64,000 bases of DNA from Micromonospora sp. MA102 (lineage in GTDB: Bacteria; Actinomycetota; Actinomycetes; Mycobacteriales; Micromonosporaceae), in contig NZ_JAMWEG010000007.1 in assembly GCF_025460765.1 (NCBI RefSeq), positions 62,001-126,000 of the forward strand, given 5' to 3'. Both the position numbers and the translations under genes were made by a program. The notes under the pieces are model-generated. The model searched no databases, had not been told where the DNA came from, and saw only the letters and a program-made list of their open reading frames with translations. This document shows, in pieces, positions 33,349 through 41,823 of the stretch; the first letter of the stretch is position 1; the number at the start of each line of letters is the position of its first letter.

Positions 33349-33756
33349 TCAGGTCCCCGAAAACGGTCCCGGGCCTCCTGGTTGGCTGCCGGCCCAACCG
33401 ATGCCCCCAGGCGGTTGCTTCCACTCGCCAGCACGCCTCTTCGACAGGCCAGGCCATCGCTTACGCGCGGCCTGCCGACTGGCGCCTACCGCTGCGCCAA
33501 GCTCGGGATAGCCGGCACCGTGCTCCACCGCTTCCTCGGCACTGGCGGACACGAGGTCAGCGAGAAGGCGACGCATCTGCTCACCTGCCGCCATCCGCGC
33601 GAGGTGAGCCCGCATCCGCTCCGCGGAGCTCGGCTCCTGGCCAGCGCCGCCCCGGTCACCCACATCGGAGTTGTGCAGCCGCTGCGCCCAGTCAGCGGCA
33701 ACAGCGCAAAGTTCCCGCCGTAGTTCCACTCGCTCGTCCGACGTCAGCTCCCGCAT
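33349..33756 (-). CDS. Small helix-turn-helix protein of unknown role
   Basis: This roughly 135-aa protein has a helical N-terminal half (SDERVELRRELCAVAADWAQ) and a C-terminal helix-turn-helix-like segment, YPELGAAVGASRQAARKRWP, of a type common in short actinobacterial DNA-binding proteins. The tail is Gly/Pro-rich and probably disordered. ATG 33756 (MRELTSDERVEL) is selected because GAGGGA lies about 8 bases upstream; ATGs at 33771 and 33774 are also in frame. It has no operon partner. Confidence 0.65.
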   Translation of the reverse strand: MRELTSDERVELRRELCAVAADWAQRLHNSDVGDRGGAGQEPSSAERMRAHLARMAAGEQMRRLLADLVSASAEEAVEHGAGYPELGAAVGASRQAARKRWPGLSKRRAGEWKQPPGGIGWAGSQPGGPGPFSGT

Positions 33757-34042
33757 GATCGGCTCCCTCATCATCGGCCTCCGACTTCAGAGTCCGCCCG
33801 ACAACCGGGGTTGTCAATCGTTGCGCGTTTGTCAGGAATCCGCGCGCGGTGGCGAGGGGTGAGGACGGTGTCGCCGCTGCCTCGCTGCTGCCCGACGCCT
33901 CGAGTACAAGCTCTGCGGGTTGGCGTGAGGCGCCACGGCCCCCTGGCGGATGAAGCGGTCGCCCAAGGCCAGAGTGTGCAGCGCTGCATTCTCGCCGTCC
34001 TCCATGCAGCCCGATCCGGTGATCGCCCGGGGTTTCCCCTGC

Positions 34043-34732
34043 ATGATCCGGTCGAGTGGGAACGCTGAACGGGTGGAGCAGCGATCGGGACGACGGGCGC
34101 TGGGACGCCTGCTGTCCGTCGGGCGCGCCCTGTGGTCGACAGCCGTCGGTGTTGTCGCCGGGTTGGCCACCGCGCTGGTCGGGGCGCCGGAGTTGACGCC
34201 GCTGGTGATCTGGACGTTCGCGGCGGGCACGATCCTCGTCTGGGTGTGGCGGGCTTGCTGGTCGGCGAGCCCGGAGCGCACCGAGGAGCTTGCCGAGGCG
34301 GAGCGGCACTCCCGTTCCACCGACTCGGCGATCCTGATCGCGTCCGTGATCAGCCTCGCCGCCGTGGCCGAGGCGCTTGTTCGCGCCTCGAACCAGCACG
34401 ACATGGTGGCTGTCACGCTCGTGATCCTCAGCGTCGTCGCGGTGGTTCTGGCGTGGGCGCTGGTGAACACCGTCTTCGCGTTCAAGTACGCCCGGCTGTA
34501 CTACCGCGAGGACGACGGCGGCTTTGACTTCAAGTGGGAAGAGCCACCCGCGTACGCCGACTTCGCGTACGTCGCCTTCACGGTTGGCATGTCCTTCTCC
34601 CCGGGCGAGAGCGAACCGAGCAGCAACCGCATGCGCCGGATCGCGCTCGGGCACGCGCTGCTCTCGTACGCCTTCGGAACCGGCGTCCTGGCCGTCGCCG
34701 TCAACCTGGTCACCAACCTGGGTCAGTCGTGA
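34043..34732 (+). CDS. DUF1345 membrane protein
   Basis: This roughly 229-aa integral membrane protein has five predicted transmembrane helices (ALWSTAVGVVAGLATALVGA, TPLVIWTFAAGTILVWVWRA, SAILIASVISLAAVAEALV, VTLVILSVVAVVLAWALVNT, and one at the C-terminus). It carries the DUF1345 signature VNTVFAFKYARLYY and FAYVAFTVGMSFSPGE. Its function is unknown. ATG 34043 is used; a GTG at 34073 is equally possible. The MscS channel gene follows after about 314 bases. Confidence 0.85.
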   Translation: MIRSSGNAERVEQRSGRRALGRLLSVGRALWSTAVGVVAGLATALVGAPELTPLVIWTFAAGTILVWVWRACWSASPERTEELAEAERHSRSTDSAILIASVISLAAVAEALVRASNQHDMVAVTLVILSVVAVVLAWALVNTVFAFKYARLYYREDDGGFDFKWEEPPAYADFAYVAFTVGMSFSPGESEPSSNRMRRIALGHALLSYAFGTGVLAVAVNLVTNLGQS

Positions 34733-35046
34733 CCCCCATCGAGCGTTAGATGCGCCCAATGGCGGAACGGATTCGCAAGGGCGAGAAGGAGCTTCATCAT
34801 CACCCACACGACGAGCGCTAGGCGACGCCCCGTACGGCTACAACATCTTCGAGGAACATGCAGGACGACTGCGTAGAGGTGGTACTGAAGCCGTAGCTGC
34901 GGCGGATGGAAGCGCCGGTCGCACCCGGGAGGGACCGATGGCTCCGCGCGGATCGCCACGCCGACCGTCCCGGAGGCGCCACGTGGCTGCGAGCGGGACG
35001 TACGGGAGTGCAGGATGACGGCCGCCGCGGGCAGAGAGGTCCGTTG
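34733..35046. other. Intergenic region, no gene seen
   Basis: These 314 bases between the DUF1345 gene and the MscS gene contain no frame I would call. The MscS ribosome site (GAGAGGT) is at the end. Confidence 0.5.
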
Positions 35047-36045
35047 ATGAGCACGAGAGTGATCGTGGTGGTCGCGGTGGGCGTGGCTATCGCGGCAGGC
35101 CTCCTGGCCGGCGTCTTGGTCGAGCGTCGGGCAGGTGGTCATCGCTATCGCTGGCTGCTCGCGCCGCTGTACCGCGCATCCCGGATCCCCGCCGTCGCGG
35201 TGCTGCTCCTCGTGGCGCTGTACGTGGGAATCCGCGCGTACCCCGGCGTCCGGCGAGTCGTCGTAGTGCTGTTGATCGCGAGCGTGGCATGGCTGGTGCT
35301 TCGCGCCCTGCACGTCGCCGAGAGGGTCGCGTTCAGCCGACTGCCCGGCGAGACGCGGGCCGATCGCCGGGTCCGGCGCGCCCGCACCCAGATCCGACCG
35401 GTACGGCGCCTCACCTCGGTCGTGGTGACGGTCGCGGCGATCGGCCTGATCCTCACCACGTTCCCTGCCCTGCGCACCATCGGGCTGTCCGTACTCACCT
35501 CGGCGGGTGTCGTCGGCGCGCTGCTCGGCCTGTCCGCGCGCACCGCGCTCAGCAACGCCTTCGCCGGCATCCAGGTCGCCTTCGCCGATGGCCTCCACGT
35601 GGGGGACGTCATCGTCGTCGACGGGCAGTGGGGACGCGTCGAGGAGGTGAAGCTGACCAACGTGGTCATCCGGCTCTGGGACGACCGGATGCTCATTCTG
35701 CCCACCACCTGGTTCACCGAACACCCCTTCCAGAACTGGACCCGCCACGAGACGCGGGTGATCGGCCAGATCCGGGTCCACGTCGATCACACCGCCGACC
35801 TGGACGACCTCCGTGCCGAGACGAGGCGGCTCGTCGAATCGTCACCGCTGTGGGATCGGCACCAGTGGGTGCTACAGATGGTCGACGCTACTCCCCAGAC
35901 CGTCGTCGTCCAGGTCCAGGCATCGGCAGCCGACGGTCCGAGTGCGTGGGACCTACGCTGCGACTTACGCGAGGGCCTGGTCCGGTACCTGCGCGACCAC
36001 CACCCCGAGTGGATGCCCCGCACCCGCAGCGAGTACCACCCGTGA
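35047..36045 (+). CDS. MscS-family mechanosensitive channel
   Basis: This 332-aa channel protein has transmembrane helices at about 1-22, 45-63, 68-85 and 117-135, then the pore helix (TSAGVVGALLGLSARTALSN) and the MscS beta domain (LHVGDVIVVDGQWGRVEEVK; NVVIRLWDDRMLILPTTWFT). A cytoplasmic alpha/beta domain follows. It would release solutes upon osmotic downshock. ATG 35047 has GAGAGGT upstream. The sequence is close to the short actinobacterial MscS paralogues with extra N-terminal helices. Confidence 0.9.
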   Translation: MSTRVIVVVAVGVAIAAGLLAGVLVERRAGGHRYRWLLAPLYRASRIPAVAVLLLVALYVGIRAYPGVRRVVVVLLIASVAWLVLRALHVAERVAFSRLPGETRADRRVRRARTQIRPVRRLTSVVVTVAAIGLILTTFPALRTIGLSVLTSAGVVGALLGLSARTALSNAFAGIQVAFADGLHVGDVIVVDGQWGRVEEVKLTNVVIRLWDDRMLILPTTWFTEHPFQNWTRHETRVIGQIRVHVDHTADLDDLRAETRRLVESSPLWDRHQWVLQMVDATPQTVVVQVQASAADGPSAWDLRCDLREGLVRYLRDHHPEWMPRTRSEYHP

Positions 36046-36131
36046 GCCCGCATGACCGCCGGCCCTCTCCTCTTCCCGATGGTCGGTCAACGCGGCGCCG
36101 GTCAGCCGCCCGCCGTGCTGCCGTGCTGCCG

Positions 36132-36287
36132 CAGATGGACATCGTCGGCGGGATCATGCTCGCCGACGGCGCCGAGGCCCAGGTGGTCACCGGGGTGGAT
36201 GACCATTCCCGCCACTGCGTCATCGCCCAGGTCGTCGGGCGGGCCACCGGCCGGGCCGTCTGCCTGGCCTTCGCCCGCGGGGTCGTC
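36132..36287 (+). pseudogene. IS481-family transposase (rve) fragment
   Basis: An uninterrupted segment of about 52 codons reads QMDIVGGIMLADGAEAQVVT, then GVDDHSRHCVIAQVVGRATG and RAVCLAFA. This is the first part of the integrase-core domain with the catalytic Asp (QMD) and the GVDDHSR motif of IS481-type transposases. Both the DNA-binding N-terminus and the rest of the DDE domain are absent. It sits between two IS-end-like repeats at 31.5 and 37.5 kb. Confidence 0.75.
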
Positions 36288-36549
36288 ATGGCCAACAGGG
36301 CATTCGCCCGTTGCAACTCGGCGCGGGAATCCGCGAGTAATGCCCTATGGCGGTGAGCGCATGGTGGCGAACGACGGGATCAACCGCAGTCAGGTCGAAC
36401 AACCAGAAGTAGTCGCCCCGCGGCTCCGCAACACAACAACAGACTGCCACCTGAGGCGGAGTGCGCATCCATCAGTTCTAGGGGCCGTGTCGAAGTGGCT
36501 GACCGGCCTGCGACGGTCCCGGAACACCCATCTGCGATGATGCTCCGCT

Positions 36550-37446
36550 ATGGAACTATTCGGGCCGTTTCGCCGCGAGGCGATTGAGCGGGGCATTCCG
36601 GCGGATCAGGTTGACAGGTTCGCCGAGCAGTTGCGATTCGCGATCTGGGTAGGTGGCGGTGACCGCGGCGAGGATGTTGTCGGGCAGAGCGGCGGGCTGC
36701 CCCGTTTACCTGCCGGCACGGAGTGGCCGTCCGAGCGCGGGATTCCGTTGCCGTTCGTCGCGTCCCTCGACTGCGCGGCCCTTCCGAAGGTCGAGAAGCT
36801 TCCCCTGCCGGTGGACGGCTCGCTGCTCTTCTTCCTGGATCCTGAGCAAGCCTTTGACGCGTGTAGTCGCGGCTACGACGCGTACGCGCGGGTCCTGTAC
36901 GTCCCCGCAGGCACTGAGACAGCGGTCCGGCAGCTGCCGTCCGACGGTGAGGTCCCGCGCCCTTACGCCGAGTACAGGCTTTATGCCGAGGTCGTGCCGG
37001 AGCTGCCACCCGGGCTCGAGCCCGACGACGAGGACATGGACGACCCCCTCATGTTCGCGTCGGACACCGTGAAGCAGCTGGTTGGTGAGCTGACGCACAC
37101 CGATGAACTCATCGCACTGGTCCAGGATCTCTGGCCGACGGAGACGGGCCTGTCATCCCTACGCATCGGTGGATACACGAAAAGAATCGGAGGCTCGTAC
37201 TCTCCGGAGGAACAGATGGCGCGTGCGAGCCTCCGGGCCCGACTGGAGACCGAACCTGACCTTCCGCGGTCCGAGAGGATCCGCTGGCGCCGCGAAGAGG
37301 AATCCCGACTGATTCGCGAATGGGTGCCGCTCGCCCAGTTCCCCACCGAATACTCTTTCCACTTCGGACGCTTTTTGATCAGATTCGACGATCTGGCCGC
37401 CGGCCGCTTCGACAATATGCGCTCATTCCCAGCGTTCACCGAGTAG
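36550..37446 (+). CDS. DUF1963 (YwqG-like) protein
   Basis: This 298-aa soluble protein has the YwqG/DUF1963 pattern: SGGLPRLPAGTEWPSERGIP, LPFVASLDCAAL, a hydrophobic strand GSLLFFLDPEQ, and RLYAEVVPELPP. The C-terminal half (about 190-298) departs from the usual family ending and contains a Glu/Arg-rich helix (SLRARLETEPDLPRSERIRW). Homologues are often near polymorphic-toxin or phage genes, but none is seen here. Codon use is less GC3-rich than in neighbours, which fits an accessory origin. Confidence 0.8.
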   Translation: MELFGPFRREAIERGIPADQVDRFAEQLRFAIWVGGGDRGEDVVGQSGGLPRLPAGTEWPSERGIPLPFVASLDCAALPKVEKLPLPVDGSLLFFLDPEQAFDACSRGYDAYARVLYVPAGTETAVRQLPSDGEVPRPYAEYRLYAEVVPELPPGLEPDDEDMDDPLMFASDTVKQLVGELTHTDELIALVQDLWPTETGLSSLRIGGYTKRIGGSYSPEEQMARASLRARLETEPDLPRSERIRWRREEESRLIREWVPLAQFPTEYSFHFGRFLIRFDDLAAGRFDNMRSFPAFTE

Positions 37447-37816
37447 GCCGAGAAGAGCTACCTCACCGGATTTCGATGCAGGCCCTGGTCGGACGTGTCA
37501 CCCACGTCCCGAGACTGATCCGTCACGCAGGTCCTGAGACCCGGCAGCCGGCAGCCGGTCGGCTGCAGAGTCGTAGAGGAAGAGGCACCCGGACCGGCAA
37601 GATGGGGCCACCAGTCGTTCAGGTTCTTGAGGAGGTTCCGGTACCAGCAGCCTTGACCAGACGCGCTCGAAGCTTCGTCCACGCCCATGGGCACCGCGTG
37701 TACACCGAGATGAGCAGTGACATCCCGGGACCAGCTTGAGCCGTTCGCCGAAGTCGCTGGCCTTTCGGACACATGGTGGCGAGGTGGGGACACGGTGGTT
37801 GCCGTGTACCAGGGCG
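37447..37816. other. Region without intact gene; holds repeat copy 2
   Basis: No convincing gene. It contains the IS-end-like repeat at 37496-37543 and a short CGGCAGCCGGCAGCCGG tandem. It leads into the integrase remnant. Confidence 0.5.
37496..37543. repeat. IS-end-like repeat, copy 2
   Basis: Two internal GTCC(C/T)GAGAC motifs in tandem match the structure of copy 1 (31535-31583). The last 21 bases (37523-37543) are identical to 31563-31583, in the same orientation. The copies are about 5.96 kb apart. Confidence 0.6.
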
Positions 37817-38015
37817 AAGCTCGCCTTGCCGCTGGTCCTCGTCACCGGCCTCCGTAAGGGCGAAGCCCTCGGACTCACCTGGGAGGACGTAGACCTCGAC
37901 GCCGTAGAGCTGACCATCGGCCGCCAGCTCCATCGGGTGACCATGGAGATCTACACGCAGATCGAAGGCGACGCGGGAAGGACTCAAGCGCCTCGGCGAT
38001 TCTCTCGGCCACTGA
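37817..38015 (+). pseudogene. Tyrosine-recombinase (phage integrase) remnant
   Basis: The first part reads KLALPLVLVTGLRKGEALGL, then TWEDVDLDAVELTIGRQL. This is the integrase catalytic domain around its first Arg (TGLRKGEALGL). It then jumps to TMEIYTQI, the segment that normally follows the active-site Tyr, and after a frameshift ends GLKRLGDSLGH-stop at 38013-38015. About 100 or more residues, including the H-x-x-R pair, are missing. It lies 61 bases from the 3' end of tRNA-Val, a standard integration target. Confidence 0.75.
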
Positions 38016-38033
38016 CCGCTGCTGTATCGAAGC

Positions 38034-38067
38034 AAAGGCCACCTCCCAGAGCCGGGAAGTGGCCTTT
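38034..38067 (-). terminator. Intrinsic terminator of tRNA-Val
   Basis: On the minus strand the stem AAAGGCCAC...GTGGCCTTT (9 bp, symmetric ends) lies 10 bases after the tRNA 3' end and is followed by GCTTCG. The A/T ends make it read both ways. Confidence 0.75.
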
Positions 38068-38076
38068 GACCTGCGT

Positions 38077-38147
38077 GGGCGATACTGGGATCGAACCAGT
38101 GACCTCTTCGGTGTGAACGAAGCGCTCTCCCGCTGAGCTAATCGCCC
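38077..38147 (-). tRNA. tRNA-Val (CAC)
   Basis: A 71-base cloverleaf on the minus strand. Acceptor stem GGGCGAT/ATCGCCC; D arm GCTC/GAGC; anticodon arm CTTCG-TTCACAC-CGAAG with anticodon CAC; T arm ACTGG-TTCGATC-CCAGT. The CCA end is not encoded. It decodes GTG valine codons. The integrase remnant and terminator lie beyond its 3' end, so this is likely a used attachment site. Confidence 0.95.
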
Positions 38148-38197
38148 TCAGCGCCGATGACTCTACCTGATCGAGACCCCGGACCAAAAACGGGGTC

Positions 38198-38737
38198 TCA
38201 GTGCGTCGCGAGGTAGTGCAGGGTCCTCGCCACGAGGTCGATCCCCAGGCTGTACTTGAGCGACAGCCACAGCACGACCGACACGAACACCAGCCCGGCG
38301 GCGCCCAGGGCGCACCGCACCGGCAGTGACCGGCTGGTCGCCCACCGCGTCCAGGCGTTGACGTGGCGGCGGGTGAAGGCGAGCAGCCGCCGCGCCCAGT
38401 GGAACTCGACGGCCCAGACGCCGAGGCCGGCGATCACCAGCAGCCAGCCGGGTCCGGGCAGCGGGATGAGAGCGATGCCGATGGTGACCACGATGGCGCC
38501 GAGCAGGCCGATGAAGATCTTGAGGGCGACCCGTCCGGTGGGGTTGGCCCGGATCAGTTCGAGGGTGGTGTGCAGGCGGGCGCGCCATCCGGTGTGGCGC
38601 CGCTCGGCGAGAGCGGTCCTCGGACCCCCTTCGACAGGCACCTCGTACCCCCGCCTTTTGGCTGCTCGGGCCGCACCTTTCGGTGGGCCGGCCGTGGTCC
38701 TCGCTTCCACCGAGGAACCCCTCGTGACCATTTCCAC
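38198..38737 (-). CDS. TIGR02611-type membrane protein with PGPGW motif
   Basis: This 179-aa membrane protein has a long basic cytoplasmic N-terminus (about 1-75), then two close hydrophobic segments with the signature IALIPLPGPGWLLVIAGLGV (PGPGW), and a final transmembrane helix near the C-terminus (GAAGLVFVSVVLWLSL). It is a conserved actinobacterial protein of unknown function. ATG 38737 or a downstream ATG (MVTRGSS) could be used. Confidence 0.85.
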   Translation of the reverse strand: MEMVTRGSSVEARTTAGPPKGAARAAKRRGYEVPVEGGPRTALAERRHTGWRARLHTTLELIRANPTGRVALKIFIGLLGAIVVTIGIALIPLPGPGWLLVIAGLGVWAVEFHWARRLLAFTRRHVNAWTRWATSRSLPVRCALGAAGLVFVSVVLWLSLKYSLGIDLVARTLHYLATH

Positions 38738-39004
38738 CCCCAGTGTCGCCCGGGACCGTCACCCCTGCTGAGGACTGGACGTTACCGGAGTAAGTCGACG
38801 ACTGAACCACCCGTTGCCGGGCGGGATGACGGATCGGGCGGAAGCGGAAATCCTACAAGAACTTTCATGTTCTCGAAGGCTTTCCGACCCCCTTCCCACC
38901 ACTGGGTGAAGTCAGCGTATGGCGGAGCGTAGCCAGGAGCAGCACCTGAGTATGGGAAAAGCGGGACACGCGCGTTCCGCAGCGGTGCCGGGGGGAGAAC
39001 GTCC

Positions 39005-39436
39005 ATGAGTGTCATCCGACCGACGACCGTAGAGGTCGAGACGTCGCTAAGGCTCGTCGCGCCTGACGCCACCGCCTTGCCGGTGCGTGCCAGTCTGCGT
39101 TACGACCCTGCTGACCCGTATGCGGTCCATGTCCTGTTCCACGCCGAATCCGCCGGCGGCGAGGCGGTGAGCTGGTCGTTCGCGCGCGAACTGCTGGTCA
39201 CCGGTCTCGACGAGCCGGCCGGCATCGGCGATGTCCGGGTCTGGCCGTGGGCCACCCCGCGCGGCGACTTCGTCGCGCTCGCGCTGTCGTCGCCGGACGG
39301 CAACGCCCTCTTCGAGGTCCCGCGCAGCGTGCTCGTGCGCTTCCTGCGCCGGACCTACGTCGTCGTCCCGCGCGGCCGCGAGGCCGAGCACCTGGACGTC
39401 GACACGGCGGTGAACCGGCTGCTCGCCGGTCGCTGA
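39005..39436 (+). CDS. ssgB: SsgB-type sporulation/cell-division regulator
   Basis: This 143-aa SsgA-like protein is only found in morphologically complex actinomycetes. Key segments are VRASLRYDPADPYAVHVLFH, VSWSFARELLVTGLDEPAGI (the most conserved block), GDVRVWPWA and the C-terminal DVDTAVNRLLAGR. SsgB recruits FtsZ to sporulation septa in Streptomyces; in Micromonospora-like genera it is the core family member. GGGGGGAGAA precedes the ATG. A 267-base upstream gap leaves room for developmental promoters; none can be named. Confidence 0.93.
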   Translation: MSVIRPTTVEVETSLRLVAPDATALPVRASLRYDPADPYAVHVLFHAESAGGEAVSWSFARELLVTGLDEPAGIGDVRVWPWATPRGDFVALALSSPDGNALFEVPRSVLVRFLRRTYVVVPRGREAEHLDVDTAVNRLLAGR

Positions 39437-39516
39437 CACGGCACACCCGGGGCCGCGCGGATCTGCCGAGTCCGCGCGGCCCCGGGCCGTCGGTGCCGGG
39501 GTACGCCAGGAGCAGC

Positions 39517-40299
39517 TCAGCCGTGCGTGGTGATCCCACCGTCGACCGGGATCACCGCCCCGGTCAGGTACGCGCCGGCGCGCGACGACAGGTAGATCGC
39601 CGTGCCCGCCATGTCGTCGGGGCGGCCGATGCGGCCCAGCGGCACCTGCTGCTCGATGGCGGCCCGGGAGGCCGGGTCGTCCAGCGCGAAGGCCATCATC
39701 TTGCTCTCGAACGGCCCGGGCGCGATGGCGTTGACGGTGATCTGCTCGCCGGCGAGCTGGTGGGCGAGGCTGCGGGTGAGCATGTGCACGGCCGCCTTGG
39801 TCGCCGAGTAGGCGTACACCTCCATCCAGGGCACCCGGATGCCGTCGATCGAGCCGATGTTGATCACGCGGGCCGGGTCGTCGGGGGTCGCCGCGGCGCG
39901 CAGCGCGGGCAGCAGCGCGGTGGTGAGCCGGAAGACGGCCTTGACGTTGACCGCCCACAGCTTGTCGAACGCGGCCTCGGGGTAGGACTCCAGGGGCGCG
40001 CCCCAGGTGGCGCCGGCGTTGTTGACCAGCACGTCGAGCCGGTCGGTGCGGTCCCGCACGGCCTGTGCCAGCCCGAGCGCGCCGTCGTCGTGGCCGAGGT
40101 CGGCGGGGATGGCCTCGCAGTGCCCCTCGGCGGAGAGCTCCTTGGCCACGGTCTCGCAGACGTCGGCCTTGCGCGAGGAGATGATGACCTTGGCGCCGGC
40201 CCGTACGAAACCCCGGGCGATCATCAGGCCGATCCCCCGTGAGCCGCCGGTGACCAGCACCGTCTTGCCTTCGACCGAGAACAGATCCGTCATGCCCAT
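39517..40299 (-). CDS. SDR-family oxidoreductase
   Basis: This roughly 260-aa classical short-chain dehydrogenase has the cofactor motif TGGSRGIG (about 18-25), NNAG (about 91-94), a catalytic Ser (IGSIDG) and YSATK (Tyr/Lys pair). NADP(H) is likely because of the SSRK after strand 2. Sequence features such as MMAFALDDPASR and LGRIGRPDDMAGTAIYLSSR match enzymes often called 3-oxoacyl-ACP or rhamnolipid-type reductases. ATG 40299 (MGMTDLFSV) or 40293. A perfect 12-bp palindrome lies 49 bases upstream. Confidence 0.92.
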   Translation of the reverse strand: MGMTDLFSVEGKTVLVTGGSRGIGLMIARGFVRAGAKVIISSRKADVCETVAKELSAEGHCEAIPADLGHDDGALGLAQAVRDRTDRLDVLVNNAGATWGAPLESYPEAAFDKLWAVNVKAVFRLTTALLPALRAAATPDDPARVINIGSIDGIRVPWMEVYAYSATKAAVHMLTRSLAHQLAGEQITVNAIAPGPFESKMMAFALDDPASRAAIEQQVPLGRIGRPDDMAGTAIYLSSRAGAYLTGAVIPVDGGITTHG

Positions 40300-40347
40300 C
40301 CCATCGCCGGTGTACGGGGCCGCGGGTCGGTCGGGCGACCCCGGCGC

Positions 40348-40359
40348 TACCGATCGGTA
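40348..40359. promoter_or_regulatory. 12-bp palindromic operator candidate
   Basis: TACCGATCGGTA is a perfect palindrome in the 145-base gap between the divergent SDR and AraC genes. TetR-type repressors bind dyads of this kind; no TetR gene is adjacent, so the binder may be encoded elsewhere. Confidence 0.45.
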
Positions 40360-40444
40360 ACCTAACCGTCGCCGGTCAGTGCCGACAAGACCGGCCGAAA
40401 CCGTCGAGATGCAACGTGCGCGCCGGGCGGTTACCGTCGGGACG

Positions 40445-41356
40445 ATGGTCACTACCGGTCAGCCCTCCCCGGCAATCCGCACCGACCTGTCCGCTCCCGT
40501 CGACGCCGACGAGATCGTCACCGGTGCGCTCGCCGACCTGGCGCCCGCGTCCGGCTGGTCCCGGCCGGTCCTGCTCGACGCCGACCTGCTGATCCTGGTC
40601 ACCCATGGGCACGGCACCGCCGAGCTGGACTTCCGTGCGCTGCCCTGCCGCCCGGGCACGCTGCTGCGGGCCCGGCCCGGTCAGGTGCTGCGCTGCCTCG
40701 GCCCGCAGCTCGACGCGACGGTGGTGCGGTGGGGTCCGGCGACGCTGCGCGGCCTGGACGTCGATCCCGACGCGGTGCCGGCCTACCGGCAGCTCGCCGG
40801 CGAGGACGAGGACGCGGTGATCAGCGAGGTGACCCAGCTGGCGGTGGACGCCGACCGGCACGCCGGCGTCCCGGCCGCGGTGGCGCTGCTGCGCCACCAG
40901 CTCGCCGTGCTGCTGCTGCGGTTGAGCCTGCTGCCCGGCACCGGGGAGCGCGCGACGCCGCGGGCCGAGACGGAGACCTTCCGCCGGCTGTGCCGGGAGG
41001 TGGAGCGCGGCTACCGGCACACCCGGCGGGTGGAGGACTACGCCGCCCAGCTTGGCTGCTCGGTGCGTACCCTCACCCGGGCCTGCCTGGCGGTGACCGG
41101 CCGCAGCGCCAAGCAGGTGATCGACGAGCGGGTGGCGTTGCAGGCCAGCCGGCTGCTCGCCGCCACCGACGAGCCGATCGCCCGGATCGGCCGGCGGCTC
41201 GGCTTCCCCGAGCCGACCAACTTCGGTCGGTTCTTCACGCGGGAGATAGGGGTGAGCCCGGGCGGCTTCCGGGCCGCCCGGGAGCAACCACTGCCCGTCC
41301 GCATGGTGCGCCCTCGCCCGCCCGCCGACTCCCCCGCCCCCGCCGGGCGGGCATGA
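40445..41356 (+). CDS. AraC-family transcriptional regulator
   Basis: This 303-aa regulator has an N-terminal cupin-like half (LLDADLLILVTHGHGTAELD, LLRARPGQVLRC) and a C-terminal AraC double helix-turn-helix (RVEDYAAQLGCSVRTLTRAC, then ARIGRRLGFPEPTNFGRFFT). It is divergent from the SDR gene, and an Rrf2-type regulator follows after 7 bases on the same strand. Effector unknown. Confidence 0.88.
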   Translation: MVTTGQPSPAIRTDLSAPVDADEIVTGALADLAPASGWSRPVLLDADLLILVTHGHGTAELDFRALPCRPGTLLRARPGQVLRCLGPQLDATVVRWGPATLRGLDVDPDAVPAYRQLAGEDEDAVISEVTQLAVDADRHAGVPAAVALLRHQLAVLLLRLSLLPGTGERATPRAETETFRRLCREVERGYRHTRRVEDYAAQLGCSVRTLTRACLAVTGRSAKQVIDERVALQASRLLAATDEPIARIGRRLGFPEPTNFGRFFTREIGVSPGGFRAAREQPLPVRMVRPRPPADSPAPAGRA

Positions 41357-41363
41357 TGGCAGG

Positions 41364-41819
41364 GTGCAGATCTCCGCGCGCGGCGACTACGCGGTCCGGG
41401 CCGCTCTGAGCCTGGCCACCGCGTACCCCACCCTGGTGTCCACCCAGGCCATCGCGGCCGAGCAGGACATGCCCCGCAAGTTCCTCGAGGCGGTCCTGGC
41501 CGACCTGCGCCGGGCCGGCATCGTCCGGGCCCAGCGCGGCGCCGAGGGCGGCTACACCCTGGCCCGCCCGCCGCGCGACATCACCATCGGGCAGATCCTG
41601 CGCGCCGTCGACGGTCCCCTCGCCGGGGTACGCGGGCTGCGTCCCGAGGAGACGCGGTACGAGGGCGCGGCGGAGAACCTGCCCCGGCTCTGGGTGGCCG
41701 TCCGGGCCGCCGTTCGGCAGGTGGTCGACGAGGTGAGCCTGGCCGAGATGGCCAGCGGGAAGCTCCCGGGCCACGTCCGCAAGCTGATCGCCCGCCCCGA
41801 CGCCTGGGAGCCCCGCTGA
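41364..41819 (+). CDS. Rrf2-family transcriptional regulator
   Basis: This 151-aa winged-helix protein has MQISARGDYAVRAALSLATA at the start, recognition helix MPRKFLEAVLADLRRAGIV, and wing SRGAEGGYTLARPP-type. The Fe-S cysteines of IscR/NsrR are missing from the loop (LAGVRGLRPEETRYEG), as in CymR-like members that respond through partner proteins. CymR controls sulfur metabolism in Firmicutes, and a decayed sulfur-type operon lies next to this gene, converging on it with only 4 bases between. The sulfur link is inference. Confidence 0.9.
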   Translation: MQISARGDYAVRAALSLATAYPTLVSTQAIAAEQDMPRKFLEAVLADLRRAGIVRAQRGAEGGYTLARPPRDITIGQILRAVDGPLAGVRGLRPEETRYEGAAENLPRLWVAVRAAVRQVVDEVSLAEMASGKLPGHVRKLIARPDAWEPR

Positions 41820-41823
41820 CGCC

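Noticed and set aside
33243..33434. Short minus-strand frame with a Trp-rich end (FNGPDEWTGHGWGAWD)
   Set aside because: It overlaps the helix-turn-helix gene's 3' end in another frame, has no ribosome site and no recognised family.
38077..38147. Defined att site with a duplicated tRNA end
   Set aside because: I searched by eye for a second copy of the tRNA 3' end within the window and found none, so island boundaries are not claimed.
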